From contig CAJXLT010000002.1 in assembly GCA_913056365.1 (NCBI GenBank), positions 186,001 through 250,000 of the forward strand: a stretch of DNA of 64,000 bases, written 5' to 3'. Below, in pieces: positions 8,432 through 18,219 of the stretch. The notes beneath the pieces were generated by a model that did no database searches, had not been told where the DNA came from, and was given only the letters and a program-made list of their open reading frames with translations. A program made the translations under genes and the position numbers. Position 1 is the first letter of the stretch. The number at the start of each line of letters is the position of its first letter. Origin of the DNA: an uncultured Paenibacillaceae bacterium (GTDB lineage: Bacteria; Bacillota; Bacilli; Paenibacillales; K13).

Positions 8432-9436
8432 CTACTTCACATGCTCCACGGCGTTCTCCGCATATTGATTGTTAACCAGGATGGCGTGATCGACACGCTT
8501 CGGCAGCTCTCCAGCCTCCTCCATAACATCCTGCAGCCGATTCCATTCTGCTTCATCTATGCTTGGATGCAGCGCATATGAATCTTGATCGCGATAGCGT
8601 TCGATGACAAGCCGGATCACTTCCGTGTCTGTATCTTCGAAATATGGGGATATAACCTTAGCTGCTTCAGCAGTATCCGCCTCCATTAGCCACTGCTGTG
8701 CGCGATACACAGCATTCGTGAATTTCTGAACAATCACTTCATTCTGTTCTATATAGCTCTGCTTGCTCATAAACACCGTATAAGGAAGCAGTCCACTCTC
8801 CACACCGAACGAGGCAAGCACATAGCCTTTACCTTCCATCTCGAACACAGTAGCCTGCGGTTCGAACAGCTGTACATAATCGCCCGTTCCAGAGGCGAAC
8901 GATGAGGCAATATTGGCAAAATCAATATGTTGGATAAGCTCCAAATCTTCTTGAGGATCAATGCCGTGTTGCTTTAGCGTAAATTCACCGGCCATTTGTG
9001 GCATGCCGCCCTTGCGTTGACCGAGGAAAGTGCTACCTTTCAGCTGTTCCCAATCAAAACTGTTCGCTTCTTGCCTCGATACGAGAAACGTACCGTCTGT
9101 TTGCGTAAGTTGTGCGAAATTCACCACCGGATCATCCGAGCCTTGCAAATAAACATATATCGAAGTTTCTGATCCGACTAATGCCACATCGATACCGCCA
9201 GACAGCAGGGTAGTCATCGTTTTGTCCCCGCCCCAAGTCGTAGTCAGCTCGACGTCAAGTCCCTCCTCTGCGAAATAACCTTGCTCGATAGCTATATATT
9301 GAGGGGCGTAGAAGATAGATCGGGTCACTTCCCCGACACGTACAACAGTCAGTTCCTTATTCCCGTCTCCGCAGGACGCTAGCACAAGCGGCAACAACAA
9401 TATGCAGCACAACATGACTTGCACAGATTTCCTCAA
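8432..9436 (-). CDS. ABC transporter substrate-binding lipoprotein (NMT1/SsuA-like)
   Basis: 334 residues. The lipobox LVLASC-G at about residue 22 marks a lipid-anchored binding protein. The body is the NMT1/SsuA fold: YAPQYIAIEQGYFAEEGLDVEL, then LLSGGIDVALVGSE, typical of binding proteins for taurine, sulfonate, nitrate or HMP precursors. The TTG start has AAAGGTG upstream. No TPP riboswitch was seen in the leader, so thiamine-precursor transport is not supported. Confidence 0.85.
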   Translation of the reverse strand: MRKSVQVMLCCILLLPLVLASCGDGNKELTVVRVGEVTRSIFYAPQYIAIEQGYFAEEGLDVELTTTWGGDKTMTTLLSGGIDVALVGSETSIYVYLQGSDDPVVNFAQLTQTDGTFLVSRQEANSFDWEQLKGSTFLGQRKGGMPQMAGEFTLKQHGIDPQEDLELIQHIDFANIASSFASGTGDYVQLFEPQATVFEMEGKGYVLASFGVESGLLPYTVFMSKQSYIEQNEVIVQKFTNAVYRAQQWLMEADTAEAAKVISPYFEDTDTEVIRLVIERYRDQDSYALHPSIDEAEWNRLQDVMEEAGELPKRVDHAILVNNQYAENAVEHVK

Positions 9437-9575
9437 CGCTGTTCACTCACCTTTCCCCATAACCTCTTCTCCATTGTATGCCGCCGCCTAGCAAAAGGTT
9501 AAACCGCTTGACCGCCATTGCTAGATAACCTCATCTGTCTATCCGCCCCTACATGTTTACTCACCCATTCTGCAT

Positions 9576-9610
9576 AAAAAAAGAATCCCGCAGCTTTCAC
9601 GGAACTCTTC
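9576..9610 (-). terminator. Rho-independent terminator after the SDR gene
   Basis: On the minus strand AAGAGTTCCG pairs with CGGGATTCTT (two G-U pairs) around a short loop and is followed by seven Ts. It separates the SDR gene from the ABC importer operon. Confidence 0.85.
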
Positions 9611-9650
9611 ATTGTTCGCAGTATTGTATTCCATAATCCAACAGCGTCAA

Positions 9651-10400
9651 TCAACGCTTGTGCATCGCACCGCCGTCCACGATAATCGTCGAGCCTGTAA
9701 TATATTGAGACAACGGTGATGACAAGAACAGGGCCGTCCCTACCATATCTTCCGGTTCAGCTACTCGTCCGAGCGGGATACCTCTTCCTGCTGCTTGCTT
9801 GCTCTCCTCTGATAAGTTCGTCAATGCTGTTGCAACCGTCCCTGGCGCCAAGCAATTGACACGAATTTGTTCTGGTCCCAGCTCAACAGCCAATGATTGT
9901 GCCAGAGACTCAATAGCTGCTTTCGTACTCGTATAGACGGCTTGCGACGGCAAAGTCCGATGCGCATTAATGGAGCTGGTGACGATGATCGAGCCTTGCT
10001 TCCCATGCCGCCTCATCTTGGCCGCAGCAACTTGCATGCAATAGAAAGTGCCGGACAAGTTCACATCCATCAGTCGGCGGTATTCCTCCGGCGTTGTTTC
10101 CGTGAAGTGCTTGAAGTATGTAAAGCCAGCGCAATGGACCAGCACGTCTAAGCCGTCCTGCAAGGCATCTGCTTCGAACAAGGAAGCGACTTGCTCCTCA
10201 GAACTGACATCGCACACCTGAATGTCAATATGCCGTCCCTCCTGCTTCATCTCCGCTTGCAGCGCCTGCAAGTTGTCCTGATTCACGTCTGAAGCGACTA
10301 CCGTTGCGCCCTCTCTTGCGAATCCGACTGCCATGCTTCGGCCGATTCCGCTTGCCGCACCTGTTACGACTACTTTCGTACCTTCGAAATGTACATTCAT
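9651..10400 (-). CDS. Short-chain dehydrogenase/reductase
   Basis: 249 residues, a classical SDR. TGAASGIG is the NAD(P)-binding motif, HCAG replaces NNAG, the catalytic serine lies in IIVTSSINAH and the YxxxK pair in YTSTK. C-terminal ITGSTIIVDGGAMHKR is typical of FabG/glucose-1-dehydrogenase-like enzymes. The acidic residue after strand 2 (ASDVN) suggests NAD preference. Substrate unknown. It is a single gene with its own terminator. Confidence 0.85.
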   Translation of the reverse strand: MNVHFEGTKVVVTGAASGIGRSMAVGFAREGATVVASDVNQDNLQALQAEMKQEGRHIDIQVCDVSSEEQVASLFEADALQDGLDVLVHCAGFTYFKHFTETTPEEYRRLMDVNLSGTFYCMQVAAAKMRRHGKQGSIIVTSSINAHRTLPSQAVYTSTKAAIESLAQSLAVELGPEQIRVNCLAPGTVATALTNLSEESKQAAGRGIPLGRVAEPEDMVGTALFLSSPLSQYITGSTIIVDGGAMHKR

Positions 10401-10593
10401 ACTATCTGCCCTTTCCTCTTGTAGTATAGCGATTCACGCCGCAAGACAGCGAAATGAACGGCAATCCGTATATGCGCTCCATGTATTCGACCCCGGAAGC
10501 AATAGCTCCTCTTTTATTCTGTAAGCTAATAAAAATTTCGACCATTGTCCATAGCCAAGCCGTTGTAGTTACTGAGAGGAATGACTGATACGC

Positions 10594-11175
10594 TTATGGG
10601 CTCAAATGCGCAGCACAGTTGTACAAGTTACATGCGATGCCTTCGGGATGGAATTTCAACAGCGTCACAGAAGTGTTGTGCAACTTCTCCTCCGTTGGCA
10701 CTTCAGGGATAAGACGCTTTAAGGCATAGCCAATCAACCCGCCATGACTGACTGCTATTATCCGCTTCCCTTGGTGGACATCAGCCAATCGGCGAATGGC
10801 TGTCTCCCCTCTGACCATGATCTGAACCGGCTGCTCGCGCCCGAGATCTACCTTCCACCATTCCTTGCCCCAGCGAGCTATGCGTTCCTCTTCGGTCGTG
10901 CCTTCAATTTGCCCGCAATTCATTTCACGCAGCTCCGGCTCTAGCATCACATTAGCAGCGATACCTAGTCGAGCTGCAATGATCTCCGCAGTTTCTCTTG
11001 CTCTGCCAAGATCACTTGAAATAATCGCATCCCACTCTTCAGTAGCCAATCGTTCCGCTAATCGGCGCGCCTGCTCACGTCCTTCTTCATTCAAGGGAAT
11101 ATCGGTCCAGCCTTGCGCCTTCCCTGTGACGTTCCAGTCCGTGATACCATGTCGAACGCATGCAATAACGGTCAT
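10594..11175 (-). CDS. Histidine phosphatase family protein (PGM/CobC-like)
   Basis: The phospho-acceptor motif VRHGITDWN is at the N-terminus; ISSDLGRARETAEIIA and AVSHGGLIGYAL supply the second catalytic histidine. About 193 residues, like the small phosphoglycerate-mutase-like phosphatases. The ATG at 11175 is chosen, as AGGAG lies 8 nt upstream; the GTG at 11181 is too close to it. It follows the DUF2164 gene closely. Substrate unknown. Confidence 0.85.
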   Translation of the reverse strand: MTVIACVRHGITDWNVTGKAQGWTDIPLNEEGREQARRLAERLATEEWDAIISSDLGRARETAEIIAARLGIAANVMLEPELREMNCGQIEGTTEEERIARWGKEWWKVDLGREQPVQIMVRGETAIRRLADVHQGKRIIAVSHGGLIGYALKRLIPEVPTEEKLHNTSVTLLKFHPEGIACNLYNCAAHLSP

Positions 11176-11199
11176 CTGCACAGCTCCTCTCCCTAGCCT

Positions 11200-11448
11200 C
11201 TATTTCCTGTCCGATTTTTCCATTCCATATAGCTCATCATCAATTCCTGCCCAGCGCTCGCTGAGCATGCCGCGCACATCGGACAACGCTTTATTGTAGA
11301 CAGCAGGACCGATAAGCTCAAGCATCATGTCGAGCAAAGTTTCTGCCGCTAATGCGCCAATCTCCTCGCCTCGCTCCTCTGCGAAAAAACGCTGCACTTC
11401 ACGAATCCATGCGTCCTTCTGCTCCTTCGGCAGTTTCAACATCAACAT
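11200..11448 (-). CDS. DUF2164 family protein
   Basis: 82 residues matching the DUF2164 pattern: KLPKEQKDAWIREVQRFFAEERGEEIGALAAETLLDMMLELIGP. All-helical, cytosolic, function unknown. A strong GGGGAGGG site precedes the start. It lies 24 bp upstream of the histidine phosphatase start, so the two are likely cotranscribed. Confidence 0.8.
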   Translation of the reverse strand: MLMLKLPKEQKDAWIREVQRFFAEERGEEIGALAAETLLDMMLELIGPAVYNKALSDVRGMLSERWAGIDDELYGMEKSDRK

Positions 11449-11494
11449 AGTCTACCCTCCCCGCCTGAAAGTGTTCATAAATGCAATAATCTGC

Positions 11495-11935
11495 TTATAG
11501 TAAGATTGCCTGACGCTGCCGCTGAATGGCTTCCATCCACGCTGCACAGTCCACATTGGTGAACGCTGCAGCAGATAAGCTGCCGTCGGCTTCACGGTAT
11601 GTAATAATAAGCAGTCGGCTAAGACTCACCATTGCCTTGAATGTATGGGCTTCATCGATCCCAATCAGAGTGGACAGCGGGATATCGAGCGAGCCGTTGC
11701 CCACATACCGCTTGAACTGGATGGAGGCTGTGGTGAGAACGAATATGCCGGCGCCGCTCCAAGATTTGACACTGTCGGTACCAGAATCGACCCCGAAGCA
11801 GCTGCCTGCATAAGCAAGTCGAATGATGCTTTCCCTTGCAAACCTTTGACGCAGTTGAACGATACGCGCTATTCCAAGCAGAAATATGACGCCAATTGCC
11901 ATTGCAACTGTGATTGCTATCCATTCTACACCCAT
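11495..11935 (-). CDS. Single-pass membrane protein, unknown
   Basis: 146 residues from the ATG at 11935 (MGVEWIAITVAMAIGVIFLLG), preceded by GAGGATGG. One N-terminal membrane helix (about residues 5-25) is followed by a cytosolic domain with alternating beta strands (GIFVLTTASIQFKRYVG, LSTLIGIDEAHTF, LLIITYREADG) and a final helix. The pattern resembles a PH/GRAM-like fold, but this is inference. No family was recognised. Confidence 0.55.
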   Translation of the reverse strand: MGVEWIAITVAMAIGVIFLLGIARIVQLRQRFARESIIRLAYAGSCFGVDSGTDSVKSWSGAGIFVLTTASIQFKRYVGNGSLDIPLSTLIGIDEAHTFKAMVSLSRLLIITYREADGSLSAAAFTNVDCAAWMEAIQRQRQAILL

Positions 11936-12051
11936 TATACGTCCATCCTCTCTTGCTTTCATCCATACGCACGGTATCATCTGCGTTCGATTCACAAGCG
12001 ACCACATATTAGACGAAATATGACTGACATGAATCTTGTATTCAATCTTCC

Positions 12052-12789
12052 TTAAGTCTTGTGGAATGCGCGATACACGGCTGTACGCAGCTCGATCACA
12101 TAGGGGACCGTCTCTGGCATATCTGCTGTTTCTGCCAATCGTACTGCTGCTTCGATGTCATATGGCACCCGGATGAATTGCACGGACAACGCGGAGCGCT
12201 GCTGTTGTTCAAGCTTCCCTTCCAGGATGACATAGGCAGACTCTGGACTGTCCAGCGGATTGCCTACACTCCCTGTATTAAACAGCTGCCTGTGCTGCAA
12301 GTGCTGCATATATGTGTGGTGTATATCGCCGTATCCGACAATGTCCGGCTCGTGATCCGTATGCTCCGTCCATTCCGTATTGGCAAACATCGCAGTGCGC
12401 ATACCAAGCTCATCCCATGGTTGGACGCGATGATACAAGCTTTGGGGAGATGCATGCAGCAAGCGGATTCGTCTCCCGCTCATCATAAATTCGTGACTAA
12501 ACGGAAGCTCGCGCAAGTACTGCATCCTCTCCGCTCCTAATCGTTCCTGCTGCCACAAGGCATGAGGTCGTTCTTGCTGCAGGCTGATGCTCTCATCCCA
12601 GTTGCCCCGTACAACAATATCGCATCGCTCGCGGATGCAATCTACCGCCATATCTGGCTGTGGCCCCTTGCCTACTAGGTCCCCAAGACAATAAACATGC
12701 GTAATGCCGCGATCTGCAATATCTGCTAGTACAGCTTCCAGTGCAGGCATATTCCCGTGTATATCTGAAATAATGGCTATCCGGTCCAC
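12052..12789 (-). CDS. Calcineurin-like metallophosphoesterase
   Basis: 245 residues. The motifs of the fold appear in order: SDIHGNMPAL, YCLGDLVGKGP, VVRGNWDE, LHASP and GDIHHTYMQ, ending with FNTGSVGNPLD. This matches the MJ0912/YfcE-like phosphodiesterases, which use two metal ions. The substrate cannot be assigned. GTG start preceded by GAGGTTGG. Confidence 0.8.
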   Translation of the reverse strand: MDRIAIISDIHGNMPALEAVLADIADRGITHVYCLGDLVGKGPQPDMAVDCIRERCDIVVRGNWDESISLQQERPHALWQQERLGAERMQYLRELPFSHEFMMSGRRIRLLHASPQSLYHRVQPWDELGMRTAMFANTEWTEHTDHEPDIVGYGDIHHTYMQHLQHRQLFNTGSVGNPLDSPESAYVILEGKLEQQQRSALSVQFIRVPYDIEAAVRLAETADMPETVPYVIELRTAVYRAFHKT

Positions 12790-12814
12790 TGTTAACCAAC
12801 CTCGCTTTCCCCTA

Positions 12815-13798
12815 TCATATTAACACCTGCCATGCCTGCTGATCGAGTGTCACATGATGGTTAGGAATAAGGGACATCTCAAACTCGTCTATCAAATCTG
12901 CTGCCTGGATAGGTTCAGGTTCAGGCAGCAAACCAGCCAAGTAGGCTAGCAAGCCGATGATCTGTTGCGGCTGCGTGCCAGATGCACGCAGCGCGTTCAG
13001 TGTGATCGAGCCGTGCCGCTTGGCAAGCCTGCGGCCGTCTTCGCCTACTAGGAGCGGTACATGAGCATATTGCGGCGCAGCCCAATCCATAGCTGCGAAG
13101 AGTGCCAGCTGTCTAGGAGTAGAATCCAATAGATCTCCCCCGCGCAGCACATCTGTTATCCCCATCAACGCATCATCAACTACAACCGCTAGCTGGTATC
13201 CGATGATGCCATCGGCCCGCTTCACGACGAAATCACCGCCTGCAGGAGCGGCGAAGCACTGTTCTCCCAATACCCCGTCTAAGAAGGATTGGGAACGGTC
13301 GGGCATGGCAAAGCGCAGGGATGGTGTCTTGAGCTGTGCTTTCTGCTTGCGCTCTTCTTCCGTCAACTCTCGACATAATCCAGGATACACTGGACCTAGC
13401 GAAGCCAGTCCGTGCGGCGCGCTGGCAATCGCCATCAGCTCTGCTCTGCTGCAATAGCACGGATATAAGTGTCCTAGTGCGAGAAGCTTGTCCAGCGCTC
13501 GCTCATATAGCTGCAACCGCTCATTCTGAATATAAGGCGCGCAATCACCTTCAAGCCCCGGACCCTCATCCCAGTCTAATCCCAGCCAGTCCATATCTCT
13601 ATAGATTTGCTCAACGTAGTGAGGCTTGCACCGCGGCTTGTCAATATCCTCTATGCGAAGCAGGAACTGCCCGCCTGCCTTCCGCATCTGCAGCCAGCCA
13701 AGCAGTGCGGGCAAAGCATTGCCCAGATGCAAAAAACCAGACGGAGTAGGCGCGAACCGGCCTCGTCGCACAGCCTGATTGTTGGATATGCTTTCCAT
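12815..13798 (-). CDS. gluQ: Glutamyl-Q tRNA(Asp) synthetase
   Basis: 327 residues, a truncated GluRS catalytic core without an anticodon-binding domain. HIGH is seen as HLGN in RFAPTPSGFLHLGNALPAL, KMSKS is LAKRHGS, and YPCYCSR gives part of the zinc site. The enzyme attaches glutamate to queuosine in tRNA(Asp). It lies 29 bp downstream of glutamate racemase on the same strand. Confidence 0.85.
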   Translation of the reverse strand: MESISNNQAVRRGRFAPTPSGFLHLGNALPALLGWLQMRKAGGQFLLRIEDIDKPRCKPHYVEQIYRDMDWLGLDWDEGPGLEGDCAPYIQNERLQLYERALDKLLALGHLYPCYCSRAELMAIASAPHGLASLGPVYPGLCRELTEEERKQKAQLKTPSLRFAMPDRSQSFLDGVLGEQCFAAPAGGDFVVKRADGIIGYQLAVVVDDALMGITDVLRGGDLLDSTPRQLALFAAMDWAAPQYAHVPLLVGEDGRRLAKRHGSITLNALRASGTQPQQIIGLLAYLAGLLPEPEPIQAADLIDEFEMSLIPNHHVTLDQQAWQVLI

Positions 13799-13827
13799 TC
13801 GCGCTCATCCTTTCAATCATTGCCATC

Positions 13828-14610
13828 CTATTCGTCATATTGTTGCTGCAAGTGCTCGAAGATTCGCGACAAGCGCTTCACCTCATCTGTCGACGAGGAG
13901 GAATGGAAGCGAATCTCACCGTTCCCTATCCCGTTGCCAGCAGCTGAGTAAGCTTCCAGCTTGCGCATCAGATGAAGAATGGTCCCGCGGTTCCCATCGA
14001 TCAATGCAGCTTCTACCGGCAGTAAATGGGCGAAGACTTGCTTGAAATACACATAATGCGTACAACCCATCACGAATGCGCCGTATTGGCTTACATCATA
14101 CGGAGCTAACGCTTCCTGCAAGTATGCTTCCACTTCTGGTCCGGTGAACTGCTCCTTCTCTGCGAAGCGAACAAGCTCAGGCAATGCAAGCGGATCAACC
14201 AGCTGCTCAGCCTCGATGCCGGCTACTAGCTCAGCGAACTTGCTCTCCTTCAACGTTAGCCGTGTCGCCGACACAAGCACACGCTTGCGGCTTGCCTGTA
14301 CGAGCTGCACGGCCGGCTTGACTGCAGGCTCCATGCCAATGATCGGCATCCGGTATCGGTCTCGAAGCGCTTGTATGGCTATACTCGTCGCTGTATTACA
14401 CGCAATGACGACAGCATGCACGTCATACTGCTCAGTCATTGCTTGTATCGCATGACATACGAGATGCTCTACTTCCTGCTTGCTTCTTACTCCGTAAGGA
14501 ACATGACGGGTATCCGCATAATAAATATAGTCTTCATTCGGCATCAGCCTTATGGCTTCATGCAAGACAGTTAATCCTCCGATGCCGGAGTCGAAAAATA
14601 CAATGCTCAT
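13828..14610 (-). CDS. murI: Glutamate racemase
   Basis: 260 residues with FDSGIGGLTVL at the N-terminus, the first catalytic cysteine in VIACNTAT and the second in GCTHY. It converts L- to D-glutamate for peptidoglycan. AAGGAG precedes the ATG. The length and the HVPYG motif agree with the MurI/RacE family. Confidence 0.92.
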   Translation of the reverse strand: MSIVFFDSGIGGLTVLHEAIRLMPNEDYIYYADTRHVPYGVRSKQEVEHLVCHAIQAMTEQYDVHAVVIACNTATSIAIQALRDRYRMPIIGMEPAVKPAVQLVQASRKRVLVSATRLTLKESKFAELVAGIEAEQLVDPLALPELVRFAEKEQFTGPEVEAYLQEALAPYDVSQYGAFVMGCTHYVYFKQVFAHLLPVEAALIDGNRGTILHLMRKLEAYSAAGNGIGNGEIRFHSSSSTDEVKRLSRIFEHLQQQYDE

Positions 14611-14638
14611 ACGAGTCTCCTTGTAAGCTGGCTTCAGA

Positions 14639-15022
14639 TTAAGGTGATTTCTTCTTCACCCGATCTTCGTGACGATAACGAAGCGCCGACCAAGTTTCAT
14701 CCAAGCTCACTTGACGAACTGGCCGCAGCTGATAAGCGATGAATGTATCCCATAGCAAATCACGATGAATATCCGACTTCAACTTGGACGACTTCTTCGG
14801 ATAAGCTAACCACAAGATGCTGTCTCCTTCAGCTAATGAAGCCGCAACTTCTTCCTTCCACTGCTCCACTTCTGCTGCATTGCGTGCGAAGAACAGGATG
14901 AAATCTGCCCCCTTCTGCAAGTCTGTTGAGGCCTCTATGTCCCAAGTGAAGGTTTCTGGCGCATGAAGCAACAGCGCCTTGCCCCCCTTATATTGCAGTT
15001 TCTTCCTTAATTCCGCGCTCAT
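14639..15022 (-). CDS. DUF3052-like protein
   Basis: 127 residues from the ATG at 15022 (AGGAGG upstream). KALLLHAPETF, ADFILFFARNAAEVEQW, ILWLAYPKKSSKLKSDIHRD and VSLDETWSALRYRHED form the core of a small cytosolic family annotated as DUF3052 or unnamed in Firmicutes and Actinobacteria. The highly basic tail is RVKKKSP. Function unknown. It is 29 bp from murI and is probably the first gene of that operon. Confidence 0.55.
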   Translation of the reverse strand: MSAELRKKLQYKGGKALLLHAPETFTWDIEASTDLQKGADFILFFARNAAEVEQWKEEVAASLAEGDSILWLAYPKKSSKLKSDIHRDLLWDTFIAYQLRPVRQVSLDETWSALRYRHEDRVKKKSP

Positions 15023-15082
15023 TGGTAGCCTCCTGATTGTATAAGTTTGTATTATGCTTGCGCTGATACCGGGTATTCGCAC

Positions 15083-15741
15083 GGATTGCCATGCAGATAA
15101 TAGCGCGCCAACCGATCGAAGCTCCGTCTATAGCTATCTGTATGCTTGAAGCCAGTCCTTAATCAATCTCACCACGTATTCACCCGTCCGTCTTGTATGC
15201 AATCAGTATATCACAAAAGCACATTTATCGGTTGCCCAACTGCACCCATTCTGCATCTGTTACAGCTTCTTACCATACACCGGTCTCAATAGTGTGCAAG
15301 TAAGCGCTTTGCCACCTTGATCCGTCAGCTCAGCATACAGGCGTGTTCTGCAATAACGGACAATTGTGTTTTTATTCACGACAGATTGGTACATAGGATG
15401 CGATTAACGGAATTTTATGGACTTATTGCGTACTTCGAAGCTGGTTTCCTTAGTCGAATGCGCATATACGACCACTTTATTCTGCTATTTCAGTAAATTT
15501 CCAACATTAATGAGAATACGAACAATATTACCCGTTATTCCGATTACTCCCTACCCAAGTGAAAAACTCGCCTTGAAGCCATCGAGCTTCAAAGCGAGTT
15601 CCTATCTACAACGTCAATCGCCGGTTCTCCAAACTGCAAGCGCGGCAACCGATCGATTACAAGTCGTCATGCACAACTATCAATGAGCACCGCGCCACTA
15701 ACTTACCCCTATCTAATCTTTGTACACAGTGCTAGTCATAC
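15083..15741. other. Non-coding stretch between DUF3052-like and GH94 genes
   Basis: About 660 bp without a convincing gene. The minus strand has an extended -10-like TGATATACT (AGTATA at 15205-15210 on the plus strand), about 180 bp upstream of the DUF3052-like start, and a terminator at 15562-15600. A minus-strand 36-codon open frame near 15070-15175 (ending CEYPVSAQA) has no start or ribosome binding site. Nothing else was recognised. Confidence 0.5.
15562..15600 (-). terminator. Terminator downstream of GH94 gene
   Basis: On the minus strand AACTCGCTTTGAAG folds onto CTTCAAGGCGAGTT, followed by a short T-run. It lies about 140 bp past the GH94 stop codon. Confidence 0.75.
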
Positions 15742-18168
15742 TCAACCAAGCACGACTAGCACTTCATTCTTCTCATTCAGCTTGCGGTCTGGCAGCACAT
15801 TGTCGTTAAGCTCCTCACCGTTCAAGATAAGCTTCACAACACCTTTCTCCACACCGTTCGGATTTTCGACCTTGATCTGAAGCTGCTTGCCCCTGAACTC
15901 CCGATACATCGTAAAGCTTCTCCATGCCGACGGAATGCACGGATCCAGTCGCAATCCATCGAATTCAGGCTGCACGCCCATAATTCCCTCGACCAATGAA
16001 ACCATGACAGTCGATGCGGTACCCGTCAGCCAATGCACGTGACCGCGTCCGTAGAATGGACTGTCTGTACCTTCAATTGACTGACCATGTACATAGGGCT
16101 CCAGCTTGCGAATTTCCGCCCTGTCATTCATCGAAGCCGGATTGCTCTCAGTGAAGTACTCATATGCCCGCTCCCCGCGTCCAAGCATCGTCTCTGCGAG
16201 AATTAGCCACCCCTGTGGCTGTGAGAAGATGCCCGCGTTCTCCTTCGTAGTCCCATTGAACAGAGCCATGCGCGCAACAGGCAGACCGAACTTCTTGAAC
16301 GGCGGGTAGAACAGCATCGCGCCATATGCCGTATTCAACTGCTCATAAACCCGGTCCATTGCTGTCAATGCTTGCTCCGGTGTGGCACACCCGCTCAGGA
16401 TGGACCACGTTTGCGGATTCAACCAGAGACTCGCCTCCTCATTCTCGCGAGAGCCTATTACGTAGCCGTCCTCCGTAAATCCGCGGACGAATCGATCCCC
16501 TTCCCACGCATGCTTCTGAATATGATCATACAACGATGTGCGCAGCTGATCAGCCCAACGGACCTGCTCATCATCTTGCTTATGCGCGGCAATTTCCATA
16601 TAGACACGCAGTGCTAGGTACAACTGAAAAGCCACGAACAACGATTCGCCGCGAGCGCCTAACCGGAGCGCATCGTTCCAATCAGCATGCAGCCCGACAG
16701 GCATACCGTGCTCACCCAGACGATCGATGCTGAACTGAATCGCTCTGCGCAAATGCTCATAGACAGTCCCTTCACCTTGATCCGAGTACGGAATGACTTC
16801 ATCCACATACGCCCAGTTGCCACTTTCCTTCAAATAACGAACGGCAGTCGGGAATAGCCACAACGCATCATCTGCACGGTAGAACGGATGTCCGGTCTCG
16901 CGCGCATACTCCGGATCATCCGGCGTTCCTTCATGACCAGGTCTGTGGTCGAACTTCACCAAAGGGAGCCCTCCGCCGTTCGACACTTGGGCGGACAGCA
17001 TTAGCGTCAGCCGTTCTCGAGCCAGCTCCGGCTCCAAGTGCATAATCCCTTGAATATCCTGCACAGTATCGCGATACCCCAACCCATTGCGCAAGCCGCA
17101 ATATTGGAAGGAAGCTGCCCTCGACCAGATGAACGTAATGAAGCATTGGTAGGCATTCCAGACATTCACCATTTGGTTAAAGTTATCGTCCGGCGTCTGC
17201 ACTTGGAAGCGATTCAGCTTGCTGTGCCAATAGCTCTTCAGCTCCTGCAGCTCTTCCTCGACGATCGCCATATTCTCATAACGGCTTATGATTGCTCTAG
17301 CATCCTCCTCCGCATATGCGCCAAGCATGAACACCATCTCTTTCGTCTCACCTGGTTCTAGATCCACATCAATCTGCAAGGCACCGCATGAATTGCCATT
17401 ATAATTCAACGTGTTCGTACAGGCGCCGTACTCGACAGAAGCTGGATTCTGGTAACCGCGATAATCCCCGACGAAGATATCTCGGTCTCCATCATATCGG
17501 CTCACTTCGGAACCTTGCACACCGAAGAACCGCCAGATGCCGTCCCCGGCTGCATCACTCAGTCCAGAAGTCCCTCCATCCACTTCCGATACGTGCTCAT
17601 TAATGGCCTGAAGAATCATATTATCCCGATAATAGGTCTTGCTAATAAACTGCGTATATTGCAGATTAACAGTATCTTGCTCATAGTTAGCATCGTTCGT
17701 AAACTCCACATAGCCGAACAGAGCTAGCTTGCGCGGTCTGTCGTCCTGATTCGTCACCTTGAACCGCCATACTTCATACGTCTTGTCAAGCGGAACGTAG
17801 TACAGCGTGTCGGTTTCAATCTTCTTATATTTGGATTTGATCGCCGTATAAGCAGTACCGTGGCGGCACTCTGACTCGTATTGACTCAGATCCTTACCTA
17901 CCGGCTGCCAAGCAGCTGACCAATAATCGCCCTCTTCACTGTCTCTTATGTAAATATAACGACCCGGCTGATCGGCTGGTGTACTATTGAAGCGGTAGCG
18001 GATCAGGCGCCCATTCGCTCCTGACTTCACGAAGCTGTATCCCCCGGCATTATTGGAAATAATCGCACCATAGTCCGGCGAGCCCAAATAATTGGCCCAA
18101 GGAGCAGGTGTATTCGGCTGCGTAATGACATATTCCTTGTTCACCCCGTCAAAAAAACCGTACCTCAT
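15742..18168 (-). CDS. GH94 disaccharide phosphorylase (cellobiose/chitobiose phosphorylase-like)
   Basis: 808 residues, full length for single-domain GH94 enzymes. The N-terminus YGFFDGVNKEYVITQPNTPAPWANYLG and ISNNAGGYSF are hallmarks of cellobiose and diacetylchitobiose phosphorylases. The catalytic acid lies in GLHADWNDALRLG, and phosphate- and sugar-binding motifs include WLTGTAS. It would cleave a beta-linked disaccharide with phosphate, giving a sugar 1-phosphate and a free sugar. There is no signal peptide, so it is cytosolic. The specificity (glucose or GlcNAc) is not decided by motifs seen here. GGAGGG lies 7 nt before the ATG; promoter and operator are visible upstream. Confidence 0.85.
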   Translation of the reverse strand: MRYGFFDGVNKEYVITQPNTPAPWANYLGSPDYGAIISNNAGGYSFVKSGANGRLIRYRFNSTPADQPGRYIYIRDSEEGDYWSAAWQPVGKDLSQYESECRHGTAYTAIKSKYKKIETDTLYYVPLDKTYEVWRFKVTNQDDRPRKLALFGYVEFTNDANYEQDTVNLQYTQFISKTYYRDNMILQAINEHVSEVDGGTSGLSDAAGDGIWRFFGVQGSEVSRYDGDRDIFVGDYRGYQNPASVEYGACTNTLNYNGNSCGALQIDVDLEPGETKEMVFMLGAYAEEDARAIISRYENMAIVEEELQELKSYWHSKLNRFQVQTPDDNFNQMVNVWNAYQCFITFIWSRAASFQYCGLRNGLGYRDTVQDIQGIMHLEPELARERLTLMLSAQVSNGGGLPLVKFDHRPGHEGTPDDPEYARETGHPFYRADDALWLFPTAVRYLKESGNWAYVDEVIPYSDQGEGTVYEHLRRAIQFSIDRLGEHGMPVGLHADWNDALRLGARGESLFVAFQLYLALRVYMEIAAHKQDDEQVRWADQLRTSLYDHIQKHAWEGDRFVRGFTEDGYVIGSRENEEASLWLNPQTWSILSGCATPEQALTAMDRVYEQLNTAYGAMLFYPPFKKFGLPVARMALFNGTTKENAGIFSQPQGWLILAETMLGRGERAYEYFTESNPASMNDRAEIRKLEPYVHGQSIEGTDSPFYGRGHVHWLTGTASTVMVSLVEGIMGVQPEFDGLRLDPCIPSAWRSFTMYREFRGKQLQIKVENPNGVEKGVVKLILNGEELNDNVLPDRKLNEKNEVLVVLG

Positions 18169-18196
18169 CCTTCATCCCTCCATTTGTCCGCTCAAG

Positions 18197-18208
18197 GAAA
18201 ACGTTTTC
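18197..18208. promoter_or_regulatory. cre/LacI-type operator of the GH94 gene
   Basis: The perfect palindrome GAAAACGTTTTC has the CG centre of CcpA/LacI operators. Within the 14-bp window it matches 12 of 14 positions of the cre consensus TGWNANCGNTNWCA. It lies 29 bp upstream of the GH94 ATG and just downstream of the predicted -10, so binding would block transcription. Confidence 0.7.
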
Positions 18209-18219
18209 TGTCAACGACT

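Noticed and set aside
9437-9650. Riboswitch upstream of the NitT/TauT-type importer
   Set aside because: No TPP or other conserved riboswitch core was found; the only structure is the SDR terminator.
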